Shown piece after piece: positions 46,020 to 57,869 of a DNA stretch of 64,000 bases. The DNA is taken from contig LR990051.1 in NCBI GenBank assembly GCA_905147135.1, forward strand, positions 2,814,463 to 2,878,462, in the 5' to 3' direction. The stretch comes from Blastobasis lacticolella (Eukaryota > Arthropoda > Insecta > Lepidoptera > Blastobasidae). The notes beneath the pieces are model-generated. The model had not been told where the DNA came from. It saw only the letters and a list, made by a program, of their open reading frames with translations, and did not search any database. The position numbers and the translations under genes were made by a program. Every line of letters starts with the position of its first letter. Position 1 is the stretch's first letter.

Positions 46020-48035
46020 AAAATTTTGACAATACTTTTCCTTGTTGCATTGATTGCTCTTGTTACTATTTCAGTACATACATAAGATTTTAAACTAAAT
46101 ATGTCTTGTCCTCGTTTTTCACTTAACCATTTCAAGTCTAAACAGCTTAAAAGGAACAACAGAACAGGTACATGAAACTAAATACAGTTTTTAAAAACAA
46201 AAACCACAATAATTGTAATAAACAAATGTAGGTACATAAACAAATGTAGTACCTACAATGCAAGCGATTTTAAAATTGCTTGATGATAAAGAAGCTGAAA
46301 TCATTAAAAAACATAAATAAGATTAGTTTGAATCACTATAATAGTCATCTCAAGTATTTACCCATCACATCAGTAGAAGTAGAACGATTCATAATTAAAG
46401 TGTATCTTTAGTAGTAGATACACAATAAGGCTAATGCAAAAAACGTTTCTACTAGACGTAATTACTATTACGTCTTTGGTGGTCTTTGCAAAATCTGCTC
46501 AGCGATTTTTTAATACCTATTTTACGTATTAAATAATACTATTAACTAATATGGTTGTTTTATTCGAAAAATATTATGTAAATAGGATGTGAAATACGGG
46601 TTAATAATCACTAAAAAAAATGTATACACTTATCTTACAAAGAAAATCAGTCCATAAATAGCCCGCCTATGACAGTACCTGGAACAAAGGTGCCTATCAC
46701 GCTCGCCGCAGTGCCACGTTGAATGTCTATAGATAACCTTTGCAACCAGGTACGCACCCTCCCTCAATATCCGCTATATCTTGCTCACCAACACTCAGGC
46801 CTCAGAGCCCCCACTGCCCATGGAGTCCACATCGATGGGCACAAAATAACATCGTGCATCCAACGCCGCATATTTTTGACACTTAAACACAGTGTCCTCC
46901 GCAACAGCTACTGGAGAGAGCATGCCGCCGCACGCAGTGAGTTGTCATCTGAGTAATGTAACAATTAAACATCTTTATGTATTACAGATCTCGTTAAATT
47001 AATTTCTTTTATTACTTGTAAAACTTGTAAAAATTTGCCGACCTCAACTAGTGGGGTTAGGGCAGAAAGATCAGAACTGTGAGTTATTGAAGCATTATAC
47101 CTTTTTTATTCCATTATTATTATAACCTGTCATAACATAATAATGTAGAAAGCGACAGTATTATACGCGTATAAATGAATTGTTTATAAAAAATATAAGA
47201 TATTAAAACACGACATGAAAGACAAAAGTGAAAAATAATAGTAGTTAGTAATTATTATCCTACATGAAATAAAATTACATGATACTTAGTTAACTCGATG
47301 GATTTTGTTTTATAGTAAAGAGTCAAATGTGGAGAATATCTATCTCGTTCATACTTAAGTATTATGCCATGTTATTAGAACCATAATTATATTACTTATA
47401 CTATACCTAACTGTAAACTGTTTAAATCTAAAATTATTTATTTAGTAGAATGAGAATTTAGAGTTATGAAACTATGTTCATCGTGCAAGCAAATAAATCA
47501 TGTTGATTTTTATTGTTTGTTACAGTTACGAAATATTAGATTCTTAAAAAGAATTCATGAATTCATTCAAGAATTCATACCTGCTCTTCGTTTATGTGTA
47601 TCGAATGTGAATGGAGAAATAAAAATAGAAACTTTAATTTTCTTTTTATTTTCCTGGACCCTACTATTAACATTACTATTCAGAATAATTATTAGGGTAA
47701 AAGCCGGATACTTGCCCCACTTTTCAAAAAAGCTCTATAATTAAGAAATATGCACTTACTAAGAATTGTGCTACAGACAGATCTTTCATCTTATATAATA
47801 GCCTATTTGTGTAAACACAATTATTATAGGTTTTGAGTAAATCTTGTTTTACTTGACCTCTCAAAAGGGGTATAGTTGCCTACAGTGGCGGATAGTTAGC
47901 CCTACGGTAAAAATGCTTCGGGGGATAGTTGCATCGTGCAGCGATAGACGCCTAGCTATGATTTTGTTGGATAGAATAAAAGTTTATTATTTACGGAGAT
48001 CCTTTATTAAGTAATAATCAAAATATTATTAATTA
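46020..48035. other. No gene supported
   Basis: AT-rich. An ATG ORF at 47466-47744 (92 codons) contains a hydrophobic run (FFLFSWTLLLTLLFRIII), but an acceptor-like 'ttgttacag' lies inside it and its first part is not protein-like. A 46723-46956 open stretch has no motif. A short perfect palindrome, 'gacgtaattactattacgtc', is at about 46457-46476. Confidence 0.4.
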
Positions 48036-48039
48036 TAAT

Positions 48040-48250
48040 GGTAAACAAACAAGCAAGCGGGTCACCCAATGGAAAGTGGTTACAACGACCTAAGACGTTA
48101 GCAACACCAGGGGTATCGCCAATACATGGGCTACCTCTGAAACCCCGGGTTTCGTAGCTCTGACAGCAAAAAGGCAAATGCCCCACCTCTACCAAAACCA
48201 CGGATCTCCAAATCCCCACCCCATGGAGCACTCAAGACCTTACTAACCGG
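48040..48250 (-). mobile_element. LINE 3' region, tail family 1, reverse
   Basis: Unbroken reverse copy of the 19500-19770 sequence: 'aagcaagcgggtcacccaat', 'gtagctctgacagcaaaaag', 'cccaccccatggagcactca'. The - strand reading again contains VFLPVSKV and SAPWGG. Confidence 0.6.
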
Positions 48251-48774
48251 CAGGAACACATTTCTATTTAAAATACATAGTATTGCTCGGCTGCTGTATT
48301 CTGTAAGGTGGAAGTACATCCCCAGCCGGACTGCCCCAATTCAAACGAGATAAGTAGATACTACACTATGCCCTACCTACTAGGTACATACTAATACTTT
48401 GACTACACTATACAATCTACAGTATAGATGTGGTTGCCTGATTCGCCTGATTATTTTAAGCTCATTATCCAAATCATTTTAGAGCTCTTATGCTCCGTAA
48501 CATAAACGTCTTGCCACTATTGTTCCCAACGACCTATAATTAACAATAATGAGAGAGGAAAAATCCGACCTTTAACAAAATAATTTGTCTTTTCGTTGAT
48601 GGAATCGTGACTAAGACCATTAGGCCGAAGTTAGAAATCGTTGGAAGGTTAAAAAAGACAATTACAACCAGTCTTAATACAGGCTCCAATAGTAGTTGAT
48701 ACAAGTTTTGTGTTATTTATTTCTCGACCTGGTGAGATGTCCGAAGTTTTGGTCATAATGTTGTGCCTGATTAA

Positions 48775-49557
48775 GGGCCGATTGTTCAATCCTCAGATAA
48801 AATGTCTGTTAACTACTCAGCGAATACAATTATTAGGCTGTTTATCGGTCTGTTAATCAGTTGTCTATTTTTCAATAGTCTTTAATCTCATGTATAAGTA
48901 TCTGACCGAATATTTCAATTCTGCCAACATCAAATCAACACGAACTTCAGAGAGGTGAAACAAAAATATCGCTTACAGTTTGTTTACACTTTGTTTATTG
49001 TTTACACTTATTTTTGTTTACAGTTAACAATTGTTTTGTTAACAATTGTTTACAGTTATTTTATTTGTTGTTTGGTTGGATTGAGGGTTTATATTTTAGT
49101 GATTTAAAACGCGGTGATTACCTTCTATTGCAAATTATCTCAAAGGAAAATTAAAAAAGAGAGCGATCTGCAAGTTTCACAACTGCTGAGACTCATTTAC
49201 TTGTCAGTTCAGTCGGCAAATTCTTTCTTTTCTGTGACGTGGATTTATATATTCTTATATTATGGGCATCTTCTTTGATTGCTAGGTCATCAAGGCTGTC
49301 GAAAATATGCATATTATTTACCTACTTCCTTCAAAAACTGCAAAATATAACATCAAACTAACTGATCTATCAAGACGCTATCTGTCGAATAACGGCTATC
49401 TGGCGCTCAAAGAGGCAGATAGATTCATTCCCCAGATAGCGGTTTTATTCGTCAAATAACTCTTAACTCTTAAGCTGACAGTTGAAAAATTCAAAAACTT
49501 GCTATCCGTCGAATAAACGCAAACAGACTGTTTATCTGAGGATTGAACAATCGGTCC
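48775..49557. mobile_element. MITE, 783 bp, PIF/Harbinger-like
   Basis: Terminal inverted repeats begin GGGCCGATTGTTCAATCCTC (left) and, reverse-complemented on the right, GGACCGATTGTTCAATCCTC. They stay alignable for 36 nt with 3 mismatches. Both ends are flanked by TAA (48772-48774 and 49558-49560), a 3-bp TWA-type target duplication as made by PIF/Harbinger transposases. The interior is AT-rich with 'gtttaca' repeats and mirrored 'cgaataa'/'ctatc' words, and has no transposase frame, so it is non-autonomous. The superfamily assignment rests on the TSD and on the GG start only. Confidence 0.82.
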
Positions 49558-49560
49558 TAA

Positions 49561-52520
49561 ATGTAATAAAATGTACACATACCAGGCCGGGCCGGACGTG
49601 AAACTTACAATCACATCATTAAGTCATCTTTTTGAATCCCCAAGGCTCAATGAACTTATAATAGGTCATTGTGATACAAGTGAGCTTGTTATGTTGATTA
49701 TTACAATCGTGGCGGTAAAGGCGCTTGACGAGAGTGTAATGATCATAGTGCGTTGATCATTACGCTCTCCGCTCATACGACGTTTTTCATCACACTTGCG
49801 AGAAAAAACAGACCTGTATTGTCATAATTACTAACAAAGCGAAAACGTTAACAAAATAGATTTCTGAGTTTTACTCAATTAAATGTAACAGAGATTGTAC
49901 CATATTTATATGCAATAAATGAATTGAATTGAAATAAAAAATGCTTGGTACTACTTACAGTAGGGTTCAATTTAACTTAAATGGGGGTATCCTAATGTCA
50001 AATAGTAAAATAAAAAGTACGCGTACGTACGTACGTCTTGGATTATTATTAAATGTAATACAATAACATCCAATGTACGAGCAAGTGTGATGAAGATCGA
50101 TGTTGGTTGCTACGACCAAGCTACTGCATTGACAAGGACATTGAACGATATTAAAAACTCAGCACCAAATAGGGACAGTTTATAAATTATCGGACACATT
50201 GAGTCCACTATTAAAAATAAGTTCACTAAAGATGTAGTGAAACAACTTAGATTATACCCAATAAGTTACTCAAATAAGGTAAGTCCGGCAAACCTGACGC
50301 GAAGGAGGCTCAATTCTAAATGTAGTAAGACGGGCATGGCGTCCATTTCATCGAAACGTCCAGATTGGCATGGGAGGCATAATTTCTATTAAAAATACAG
50401 ATGCACAGATGCAGCAGGCAGCTGCAGAAGAACGAAACTAAAAGTATCGCTCAATAGAATTTTTATTTAGGAGAAAGATTTTTAATAACACGCAAAACTC
50501 TATATAAATTATCACTTTTTCGCACTAACGTAACGTTCCGCGTTCCTACATGCGTGATACAACAATGACCCTAATTCTATGAGCAATGCGTTCCAGATTG
50601 GTCTGTTAGTGTAAATAAACAAAAGCTTGCGAACTGCCACACCTCAAGTCCAACAGTTGACTGTTACCGTCAGATATATTTAAGATGATGATGATGATGA
50701 GACTGAAACTCCTTCACGCTTAGGTATATAGCCAGAGCAAACAAGAGCTGGGATTAAAACTGTTCTGTTCCGTATTGTTTAAAACCGACCTTGCCTTGAC
50801 GCAGATATCCTGTATATCCAAATGGATCAGAAAATAAATAATAAGGTATAAGATTAACGTTAACGTAAATAAGGTAAACAAACCGATATAATTAATTTAA
50901 TTCCTCATTGAGAAGAAATATGATTTGGTCTTTGTGTTTAAATAAAATCAAAAATACGCTATTTACTTCCTAAATCATATTACTACATTTCCATTTGTTC
51001 ATTACTAGTGCAAGACATTGAACCCTGGTTGGGTATACCAATATCTTATTATATTATAGACTACAATAGGTAAAAAGACCCGAAATTGGCATTTCTTATG
51101 GAGACGAGATCTTGAAAACAAGGAATATTTGAAGTAAAATATATAAAATCGTGCCTGTATTGTCAATTTTCTAGAACTGAAACGTTTCCATACGTGATAA
51201 AAGAACTAAATTTTTTTACCCCAACCACACTCCAACGACTTCGATCAAGCCATTTCTATTCTTCACGAAAAAATATAACACCTAGTTATTTGCGCAACCT
51301 GTAGCATCAGTCTCGACGTATCCCGGAACCCGAACAATGTATGTACGAGTGTCCGGGAAGATACAAAGGGTGTCTATACAGGACGCCTTCAGAACGCCCC
51401 GTATTAGCATTGTGTGGCTCGCACGTGGGTCGCTTTGTTAATGAACTCGTACCTATACCTAGGTCGATAGGAGTATTATAGAATAGACTGTATATTGTGC
51501 TAGTTTAGTGTGTGCAGCTGTACCATTCTGTCTCTTTGAAAATCTGCAGGTTTAAACTGTAAATTTCACAAGTTTTTTGAGAATCTGTCCATTCTTACAA
51601 AGGCGGTGTAGGCAAGCTGAAATGGTGTTTTGACCCTAGTGATATTAAATGAACAGACAAGCCAACTAATGGAAATCGGTAAATGTTTGCAGCTATCATT
51701 TGCTTACAGCAAAAATATAAAACGGGAAATTGCAGTTTACATTGCGTGCATTTACCTACTTGTGGGCGAGGAGGCTGCCTGGAGCCATACATAGTGTCCA
51801 ACCAAGAACTTTTATATACCTACAGCCTGTAACTCGAATACACTTAATTTGCAATATAATCTGAATAATGTAATATTGAAATCACACGTTATTCGTCGTG
51901 TAAATCATAATAAGTAAGAATTGTCTTAATTAGCCACTGTTGGGAGAAGTCCTCGTAAGACTTAATATAATTTTAAAATTACGTCGAGCAACAAAGAATC
52001 ACGTACAAAATCAAGTGACATAAATAAAAATGTTACAGGTGCGATTTTTATTTTCAAAATTGTTCACAAAATAGGGGGCTACATTGTTCTCGAGTGTCCT
52101 AGGGTAGTTTTGATTCTGGAAACAAAATATTGTCCTGCATATTTGAATGTTAGTTGAATGTTTACAAAGATTCTACATGCGCGCGGGTTTAAACCGCGGT
52201 CGACGGCTAGTAAACGATATTTTGAAATACTTAGTAAGTCTTCTACATTGTAAAGAACCTATGGATAATTGCACGTAGGTAAAGTGACGGCAATGAGACT
52301 TTGTGCCCGGCTGAAAGGGGAACTAGATTTGAGTTCAGCCACAGTACACAAAAAAATCAGTAGGTCATTTTCATAGAAACGGTCGAAGCGCGCCTTTCAC
52401 TTTCGCACAATTTATTTATTTGTTTTTTTATTCGCATGCCATACACTGCGTAGCCGCCAATTTTAATAATTAAATAATGAACACTACAAGCTACAACTAC
52501 AAGTGAATATGCTCAGCATA
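49561..52520. other. No gene seen; microsatellites
   Basis: AT-rich, non-coding. Short tandems at about 50018-50034 ('cgcgtacgtacgtacgt') and 50683-50700 (GAT repeats). No exon supported. Confidence 0.5.
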
Positions 52521-52529
52521 TCGCGATTA

Positions 52530-52820
52530 TAGCCCTCTAAAAATACTATGTATGTTGAAGAAGAAATAAATTGAGGCGATCCTCCTACGCGTCAGAATGG
52601 TGGAATGCCCTAGCCGTGTCGGGTTTTGTTTTAGAACCCGCCTATCATATTCAATACATTGTTTTGGCATTTTACGTGCGACGTCTACCACTGAACCCGC
52701 ATAATCCGAAAGAAAACTCCGATTCGCCAGAGCCTCTCTCGTCCGTCTGTCAGTACCACGGGAGATCACAAGCACAATGTGAGATTGGCTTGAGATAGTG
52801 GGATGGTGGCCCTGAGATGG
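52530..52820. other. Less AT-rich non-repetitive patch
   Basis: ORFs on both strands (52571-52798 + and 52527-52835 -) overlap but show no known domain. It ends at the LINE-tail microsatellite, so it may be the 3' UTR of a reverse-oriented LINE. Confidence 0.3.
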
Positions 52821-52930
52821 TATGTATGTATGCATGTAAACTCTTTATTGCAACAACATAGTACATTTCAAAAGGAAACACTTACAAAGCAAAGGCGAAC
52901 TTATCCCACAACGGGAATGAGATGGTTGTG
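52821..52930 (-). mobile_element. LINE 3' end with microsatellite tail
   Basis: 'tatgtatgtatgcatgtaaa' runs into 'ctctttattgcaaca' and 'gcaaaggcgaacttatccc'. Read on the - strand it ends in AATAAAGAG plus a TACA-type tail, a common lepidopteran LINE end. The same junction is at 18916-18950. Confidence 0.55.
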
Positions 52931-52934
52931 GTTA

Positions 52935-54870
52935 TGTTAGCATGTTTCATTATTGCACATGAGCAACCTAAAATAGAAAAAATGGCAAATATAAACACTT
53001 ACATGTTATTTTATTAAAATAAGCATTTATATTTTAATGCACTCATTCTTTGAAAAGTCTTATGATGAAGATTACTTACTGATTGTTTCTGTATACTGTG
53101 GTTGACAACGAACAAGGACTAATAATAGGGACGCTTTTTGACATAACTGACTCAAAATAACCAGGAGTTTAGAACCGTAAAGCTAATCATTAAAAAATAA
53201 ATATCGGCAAGCGCACCATCACCTGTGAGCAAAGTTTCGTGGCCCTTAGTCTAACAACAAATAATGACTTTTAAACATTTTTTACGAATAAAATTATGTC
53301 TGTGTCTATTTGGACTGTTAAATTTTTTATTTAAATTGGTCTGAAATAAATAAGTAATATAATTGAATAATTCAAATTTTTTTGAGTAACTACTGGACGG
53401 ATTTGAACTGATATTTTTGTTGTGTAGCTATTAGTTTTGGAAACTGGAACACCTAATATTCAACCATAATAGACTAGCTAAACCATAAGAAATATGGAAA
53501 TGACACTTAATGGATTTTAATGGGATTTTCATAGTTTGGTAGTTTGGGGTCCAACTTTAAATCTAGGCCATGTTTCATCTAATTCGATTGGGTAGAACCA
53601 GAGGTATAGGTTGACGTATAAGTAGTACATTTTATACATTAGAGAGGTAATTTTAAATGGTCGCTTGGAATAAAGATTAACTGCCCTATAAACGTGAACG
53701 TTGTCGCAGGCAAAAGCTAGTTTTAAATAAAACCTAACAAACTATGCCATTTGACCAAACATACCTTTGTTTAGTACTACGAACGCTGGAGCTACATAAG
53801 ATTGCTTTAATGTTCTTTAAAAAAACGCTCAAGAAACAACTCCCACCCTGTATAACAAAAAGGCGCAGTACCTAAGTGAATAAGTAAGGTATTCTAAATA
53901 TTGCAGGTTAGCAACGTTGCTGGGTCCAGGTATTAAATTTAGATGGTCGTAAAAGCGGCGTAACTTGCTCGGAGTGATGTCGGATGCGGGGCGATACGGT
54001 AGGCTTCGCCGGTAGAGATAAGGCTCTCACGCTAGGCCGTCACTCTCAGCCTTTCACCGAGAAATGAGCCGCCCGCTGAGATTAAAACGATTGACTCTGG
54101 TGCATCATTTCGAGGCTTTTGACTGAGACGCCGGCTCTTCTGATGTTGGTAAGTGATTGCAAGGGATATATAGCGGTGTGCTACTAACTCGGCGATGGCC
54201 CAAATAAAAAATTGTACACTTGAATAAAGAGCGAGTTTAGCGAGTTCAATATGTAGAAGAATGGGAGTAAAGATATCTGAGATACATAAAAAAAGGTATA
54301 CATATTTCTGCGCACTAAAAGGTAAAAAATCAGTCGAAACTCTCACCAGGTAATTCACAGAACGTCTAACGTGCTATTTATCATTTTCTTGAAGATGAGG
54401 TTAGAAGGAAATAATCCGATCCGGTCTAGATCCGTCTGAAAAACTTAACTCCAAATAGAACAGTCGGGACACGTAGCGCTACACAACATCTTTGACTTTT
54501 TCAAAACACTTTTATGACGAAGACAAATGGGAAGCAAAAAAATCGTGCCAACGTAACACCCGGGATCCAGCCTATTAAACCCAGTTACAAGCATCTTTGA
54601 TATTCAATATTCCATCCACTGAGCAAACTTGGATGCAAACAGGAGGAACTTGTTATCAGGGACGTCGATATTATTAAAAAAGCTATTAAATTGCAAATTA
54701 TTCTATCTCGTTGGCAATCGCGATTGTACACAACGATATAAATTACCTCGGCTGGATAGAACTTTTTATCAATTTATTAGGTAGGTACTAGCATGTGCCC
54801 GTGGCTAAGCCCGAGTAAAATTCGGCAATAGTTCCATTAAAAACCTCTCTGATTTTCATTTGAGATAAGT
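52935..54870. other. No gene seen; one GC-rich island
   Basis: Mostly AT-rich. 53940-54180 is clearly richer in G and C ('ggatgcggggcgatacggta', 'gagccgcccgctgag') and matches nothing else in the window. ORF 54032-54358 (-) overlaps it without a known motif. Confidence 0.4.
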
Positions 54871-54874
54871 TTTC

Positions 54875-55272
54875 AAATGAAAAACATTTTTTCAAAACAA
54901 GCTTTTGACGACCTGAGTGGTTCAGTGGTCAACATGCCGGTCTGCCACGCAAGAGGTCCTAGGTTCGATTCCCGGCCGGGCAGAAATTGAAATGATGAAT
55001 TTTAATTTCTGTTACGGGTCTGGGTATTCTATGTATAATAAGTATATATTTAAAAAGTATTTAAGTAGTTTATCAGTAATCTGGCACCCATAGCACAAGC
55101 TTTGCTTAGTTTGGGGCTAGATGGCGCTGTGTGAATTTGTCCACGAACTTTTTTTTTTTTGATTCTAGTACCTTCAGTCCGGCGGAGTAGAATAACCAAC
55201 CCATTGCACTCGTGAGTGTCGTAGAAGGTGATAATGTTTTCGAGGCAAAACATCTAGTCTTCGTAGGCTGGA
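54875..55272 (+). repeat. 398-bp tandem duplication, unit 1
   Basis: Holds the end of 'tcaaatgaaaaacatttttt', a complete SINE-A, a run of 12 T, and the first ~115 bp of a SINE-C ('gattctagtaccttcagtcc' onward). It is identical, base by base as read here, to the next 398 bp. The SINE-C in this unit is cut off at 'gtaggctgg'. Confidence 0.93.
54907..55145 (+). mobile_element. SINE-A in unit 1
   Basis: A-box region 'gacgacctgagtggttcagt', B-box 'aggttcgattcccgg', 3' block 'gatggcgctgtgtgaatttg'. Both Pol III boxes look intact. Confidence 0.9.
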
Positions 55273-55670
55273 AAATGAAAAACATTTTTTCAAAACAAGC
55301 TTTTGACGACCTGAGTGGTTCAGTGGTCAACATGCCGGTCTGCCACGCAAGAGGTCCTAGGTTCGATTCCCGGCCGGGCAGAAATTGAAATGATGAATTT
55401 TAATTTCTGTTACGGGTCTGGGTATTCTATGTATAATAAGTATATATTTAAAAAGTATTTAAGTAGTTTATCAGTAATCTGGCACCCATAGCACAAGCTT
55501 TGCTTAGTTTGGGGCTAGATGGCGCTGTGTGAATTTGTCCACGAACTTTTTTTTTTTTGATTCTAGTACCTTCAGTCCGGCGGAGTAGAATAACCAACCC
55601 ATTGCACTCGTGAGTGTCGTAGAAGGTGATAATGTTTTCGAGGCAAAACATCTAGTCTTCGTAGGCTGGA
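55273..55670 (+). repeat. 398-bp tandem duplication, unit 2
   Basis: Exact repeat of 54875-55272, including the same 12-T run. After it the SINE-C continues normally ('aaatgggcagcattg'). The junctions share 'aaatg', suggesting slippage or unequal crossing-over at microhomology, or an assembly duplication. Confidence 0.93.
55305..55543 (+). mobile_element. SINE-A in unit 2
   Basis: Identical to 54907-55145. Confidence 0.9.
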
Positions 55671-55850
55671 AAATGGGCAGCATTGTTATATATTTAATAC
55701 AACAATGGAAAACGATTGCTGCGATCTCCAACCCGCATGCCAAGCGTGGATATTCTGGCATTAACCTGGCATTAACTCCTATCGTGGGAGAGGCTCTAAG
55801 TTCTGCAGTGGAATGTTGTGGCTGTGATGACGATCATGATGATAGTACTC
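55549..55850 (+). mobile_element. SINE-C, downstream of SINE-A
   Basis: 'gattctagtaccttcagtcc' head, then 'cgtgagtgtcgtagaaggtg', 'ttttcgaggcaaaacatcta', 'gatctccaacccgcatgcc' and 'ctaagttctgcagtggaatg', ending in a GAT/CAT-rich tail. Parallel to 14928-15175 through the body. Confidence 0.75.
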
Positions 55851-55924
55851 ATCAAGACCATTCCAAAGAAACCAAAAACGATGGTGTCATCTTATTGCAT
55901 CGTCCATTAGTTACAGAGAATTAG

Positions 55925-56360
55925 ACAAAAATAAGTTTCTATTAGGGTTTCGTTTTTAACTTTAGAAGTGCGGTTTCCTATAAAGAAACCCCGCCAAGTG
56001 AGAACAGAACTCGCGTATAAAGGTTTCGGTACCATAACCATCAACAATATTTTGTTGCTAGAGTAACACCATATTCTTAAAATTGTATGAAATACGAGAC
56101 CTTGTAGCGGGAGTCTTAAAAAACTAAAAATACAAATACTAAAAACTTATCGAGAGTAAGTCGGACTCGCGTATAGAGGTTTGCAAGTTTATAGTCAGTT
56201 AGTATAAATAATATAGTTTGTCGAATTGCATGTTGCTCTGGTATCAAAATATTATTGGTAACGTAGGAATTATTTGTGTTAAGAATAAGTACATTAATTG
56301 CCACAAGATTGTTAATGGTACGGAACCCTTTGTGTGCGAGTACGATTCGTACTTAGCCGG
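55925..56360 (+). repeat. Repeat E-like remnant
   Basis: The right end has 'aatggtacggaaccctttgt' and 'acgattcgtacttagccgg', the same end as at 12895-12955 and 27290-27340. The left part is diverged. Confidence 0.5.
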
Positions 56361-56433
56361 TTTTTATTATTTATTGTTATAGCGGCCATAGAAACACATA
56401 TTCTGCGAAAATTTCAAGGACCTGGTTGTCATC

Positions 56434-56530
56434 ATCATCATCATCATCATCTTCTTGGCGTTATGTCCCGATTGCGCACCCTCGCTGCAAGCGAGGGCCC
56501 GGGGTCTGCCTGGTTGTCACGATTCCAATT
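56434..56530 (-). mobile_element. SINE-B, tail end, reverse
   Basis: A (CAT)n run followed by 'cttcttggcgttatgtcccg', 'gcaagcgagggcccggggtc' and 'tggttgtcacgattcc'. It keeps the microsatellite tail and the first part of the reverse SINE-B, then stops. Confidence 0.65.
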
Positions 56531-56534
56531 ATAG

Positions 56535-57105
56535 CAAGCCTGTGACAGTCAGACGGACAGAGTACGGGTACGGAACCCTGGTATCGAAAAAAATATCAAT
56601 GGACAAATTATGTACTAACCTTACTATTGAATCACATCACCGAAGAGAATATGACAACTTGTCCCTCCCTTAAATAATTCGAATTGAGCACGACACTTTA
56701 TGAAAGCAATAAGGTATGAGACTCGCTTACTTTATGTTTTTATTAAAATTATTTTCCAAGCGACAAAGTTTCCTCGGCTCACGGCTGAGTTGGTTCGTCT
56801 TGTGGGAGATATTAATGCTTCGAATAGTAAACACAGAAAATGAAGTGTTGCAATACTGTAGAAGCTACTTTACATTTCTCATCAATGTTGATGTTTAGAG
56901 TGTTCATAGTCTAATGTAGTAGGTGATTCATAAACTTAGAACAATTTAGTGATGTACGAGTATTTGATTTTTCTGTCAAGAAATAATAAGCGATATCAAT
57001 ATTAAAATCATATATATTATAATTTATTCATGAAGCATTCAAACAGATAACAATGGTATAAATAACTACACACTACTAATTACAAATTTACAACTAATTA
57101 AAACA
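56535..57105. other. No gene seen
   Basis: AT-rich. ORFs at 56455-56673 and 56716-56898 have no recognised features. Confidence 0.5.
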
Positions 57106-57108
57106 AAC

Positions 57109-57790
57109 TTACAAATAAAACATTTGTCCCAGGTCCACGCCCAGTCCAGCCTTCTGGTCTTTAGTAAGATCGACCAGGCGCTTAGCTAGCTCTCGAAACA
57201 GAGAGTAAGCGCCTGGTCCCCACGGCCCAAGGGTTTCCACGCCAAATGGCGCAAATATGTGGTCCTCGCCAAGACTCGCGTATTTGCGCCGCTTGGCGTT
57301 TTCAGCTGCGGCGGCACCGGTCCCAGCGTGACACGCGGTTACTGGAAAATGGGAATGTGCGAGGGTATCGACACACGTGGCGTCCCAGACCAAAGGTCGT
57401 CCCAGCTTCCAGGGTGTGAATGTCATCCCGTTGGGTCTTCTACCGTCATTGCGAACTAAACCGCTTGGCTCCAGCACCGCGGGTGCTCCAGCGGTGGCCC
57501 GGCGGATTATATCATATAGGTCCACGTGCCGAGGCAGGCCATGGCAAGCAAGATGGTCAACAAGGTGACCACAATGGCACTGGTGCGGAGCACTGCAGGG
57601 CGCGCCAAGGCATAGGGCCGTGGCAATCCTAAACGGGCATTACCTGAAGCCAGAGACCCGATTCCCACTCACCAGCAGCAAACAGACGGGCACGCTCTGC
57701 AGAGTTAGTTGATGCGCTTAAAAGGTTGTTTCGCACCAACCTGCAGAGAGGCTCGTCCCATAGACGCTGGGAACAGGCGATATTGAAGTA
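57109..57790 (-). pseudogene. C-terminal domain of an RT-bearing mobile element
   Basis: Reading down the - strand: QRLWDEPLCRL and SAERARLFAAGEWESGLWLQ, then after a short deletion and frame change RIATALCLGAPCSAPHQCHC (a Cys/His cluster, continuing GHLVDHLACHG), then RRPNGMTFTPWKLGRPLVWD, ATCVDTLAHSHFP and FAPFGVETLGPWGPGAYSLF. This order is typical of the C-terminal part of a reverse-transcriptase mobile element protein that recurs in many animal genomes, with the WDxTCxDT and PFGVETxGxWG blocks. The Cys/His cluster may bind zinc. The tract stops at AGLGVDLGQ, before the usual end. It lies directly downstream of, and in the same direction as, the CR1/Jockey fragment, although the two are probably different elements. 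Confidence 0.75.
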
Positions 57791-57869
57791 ATATATACGA
57801 TACTGTACCCTTGCCCAGCCACTTGCAAGGAGCAACAGGAAATGATGAACGGCGTCCAGACGAGATTTT

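Noticed and set aside
47466..47744. ORF of 92 codons with a hydrophobic helix, possibly a small membrane protein
   Set aside because: The frame contains an acceptor-like site and AT-rich low-complexity sequence, and has no homology that I recognise.
54907..55543. True tRNA genes at the SINE-A heads
   Set aside because: Only the A- and B-box half resembles a tRNA. The acceptor stem does not close and the unit continues into the SINE body.
56436..56454. (CAT)n run as a CRISPR-like or regulatory repeat
   Set aside because: It is the microsatellite tail of a reverse SINE-B; no spacers or repeat units.
57259..57632. + strand ORFs at 57259-57459, 57377-57568 and 57420-57632
   Set aside because: Shadows of the - strand mobile-element domain, which has clear conserved blocks.
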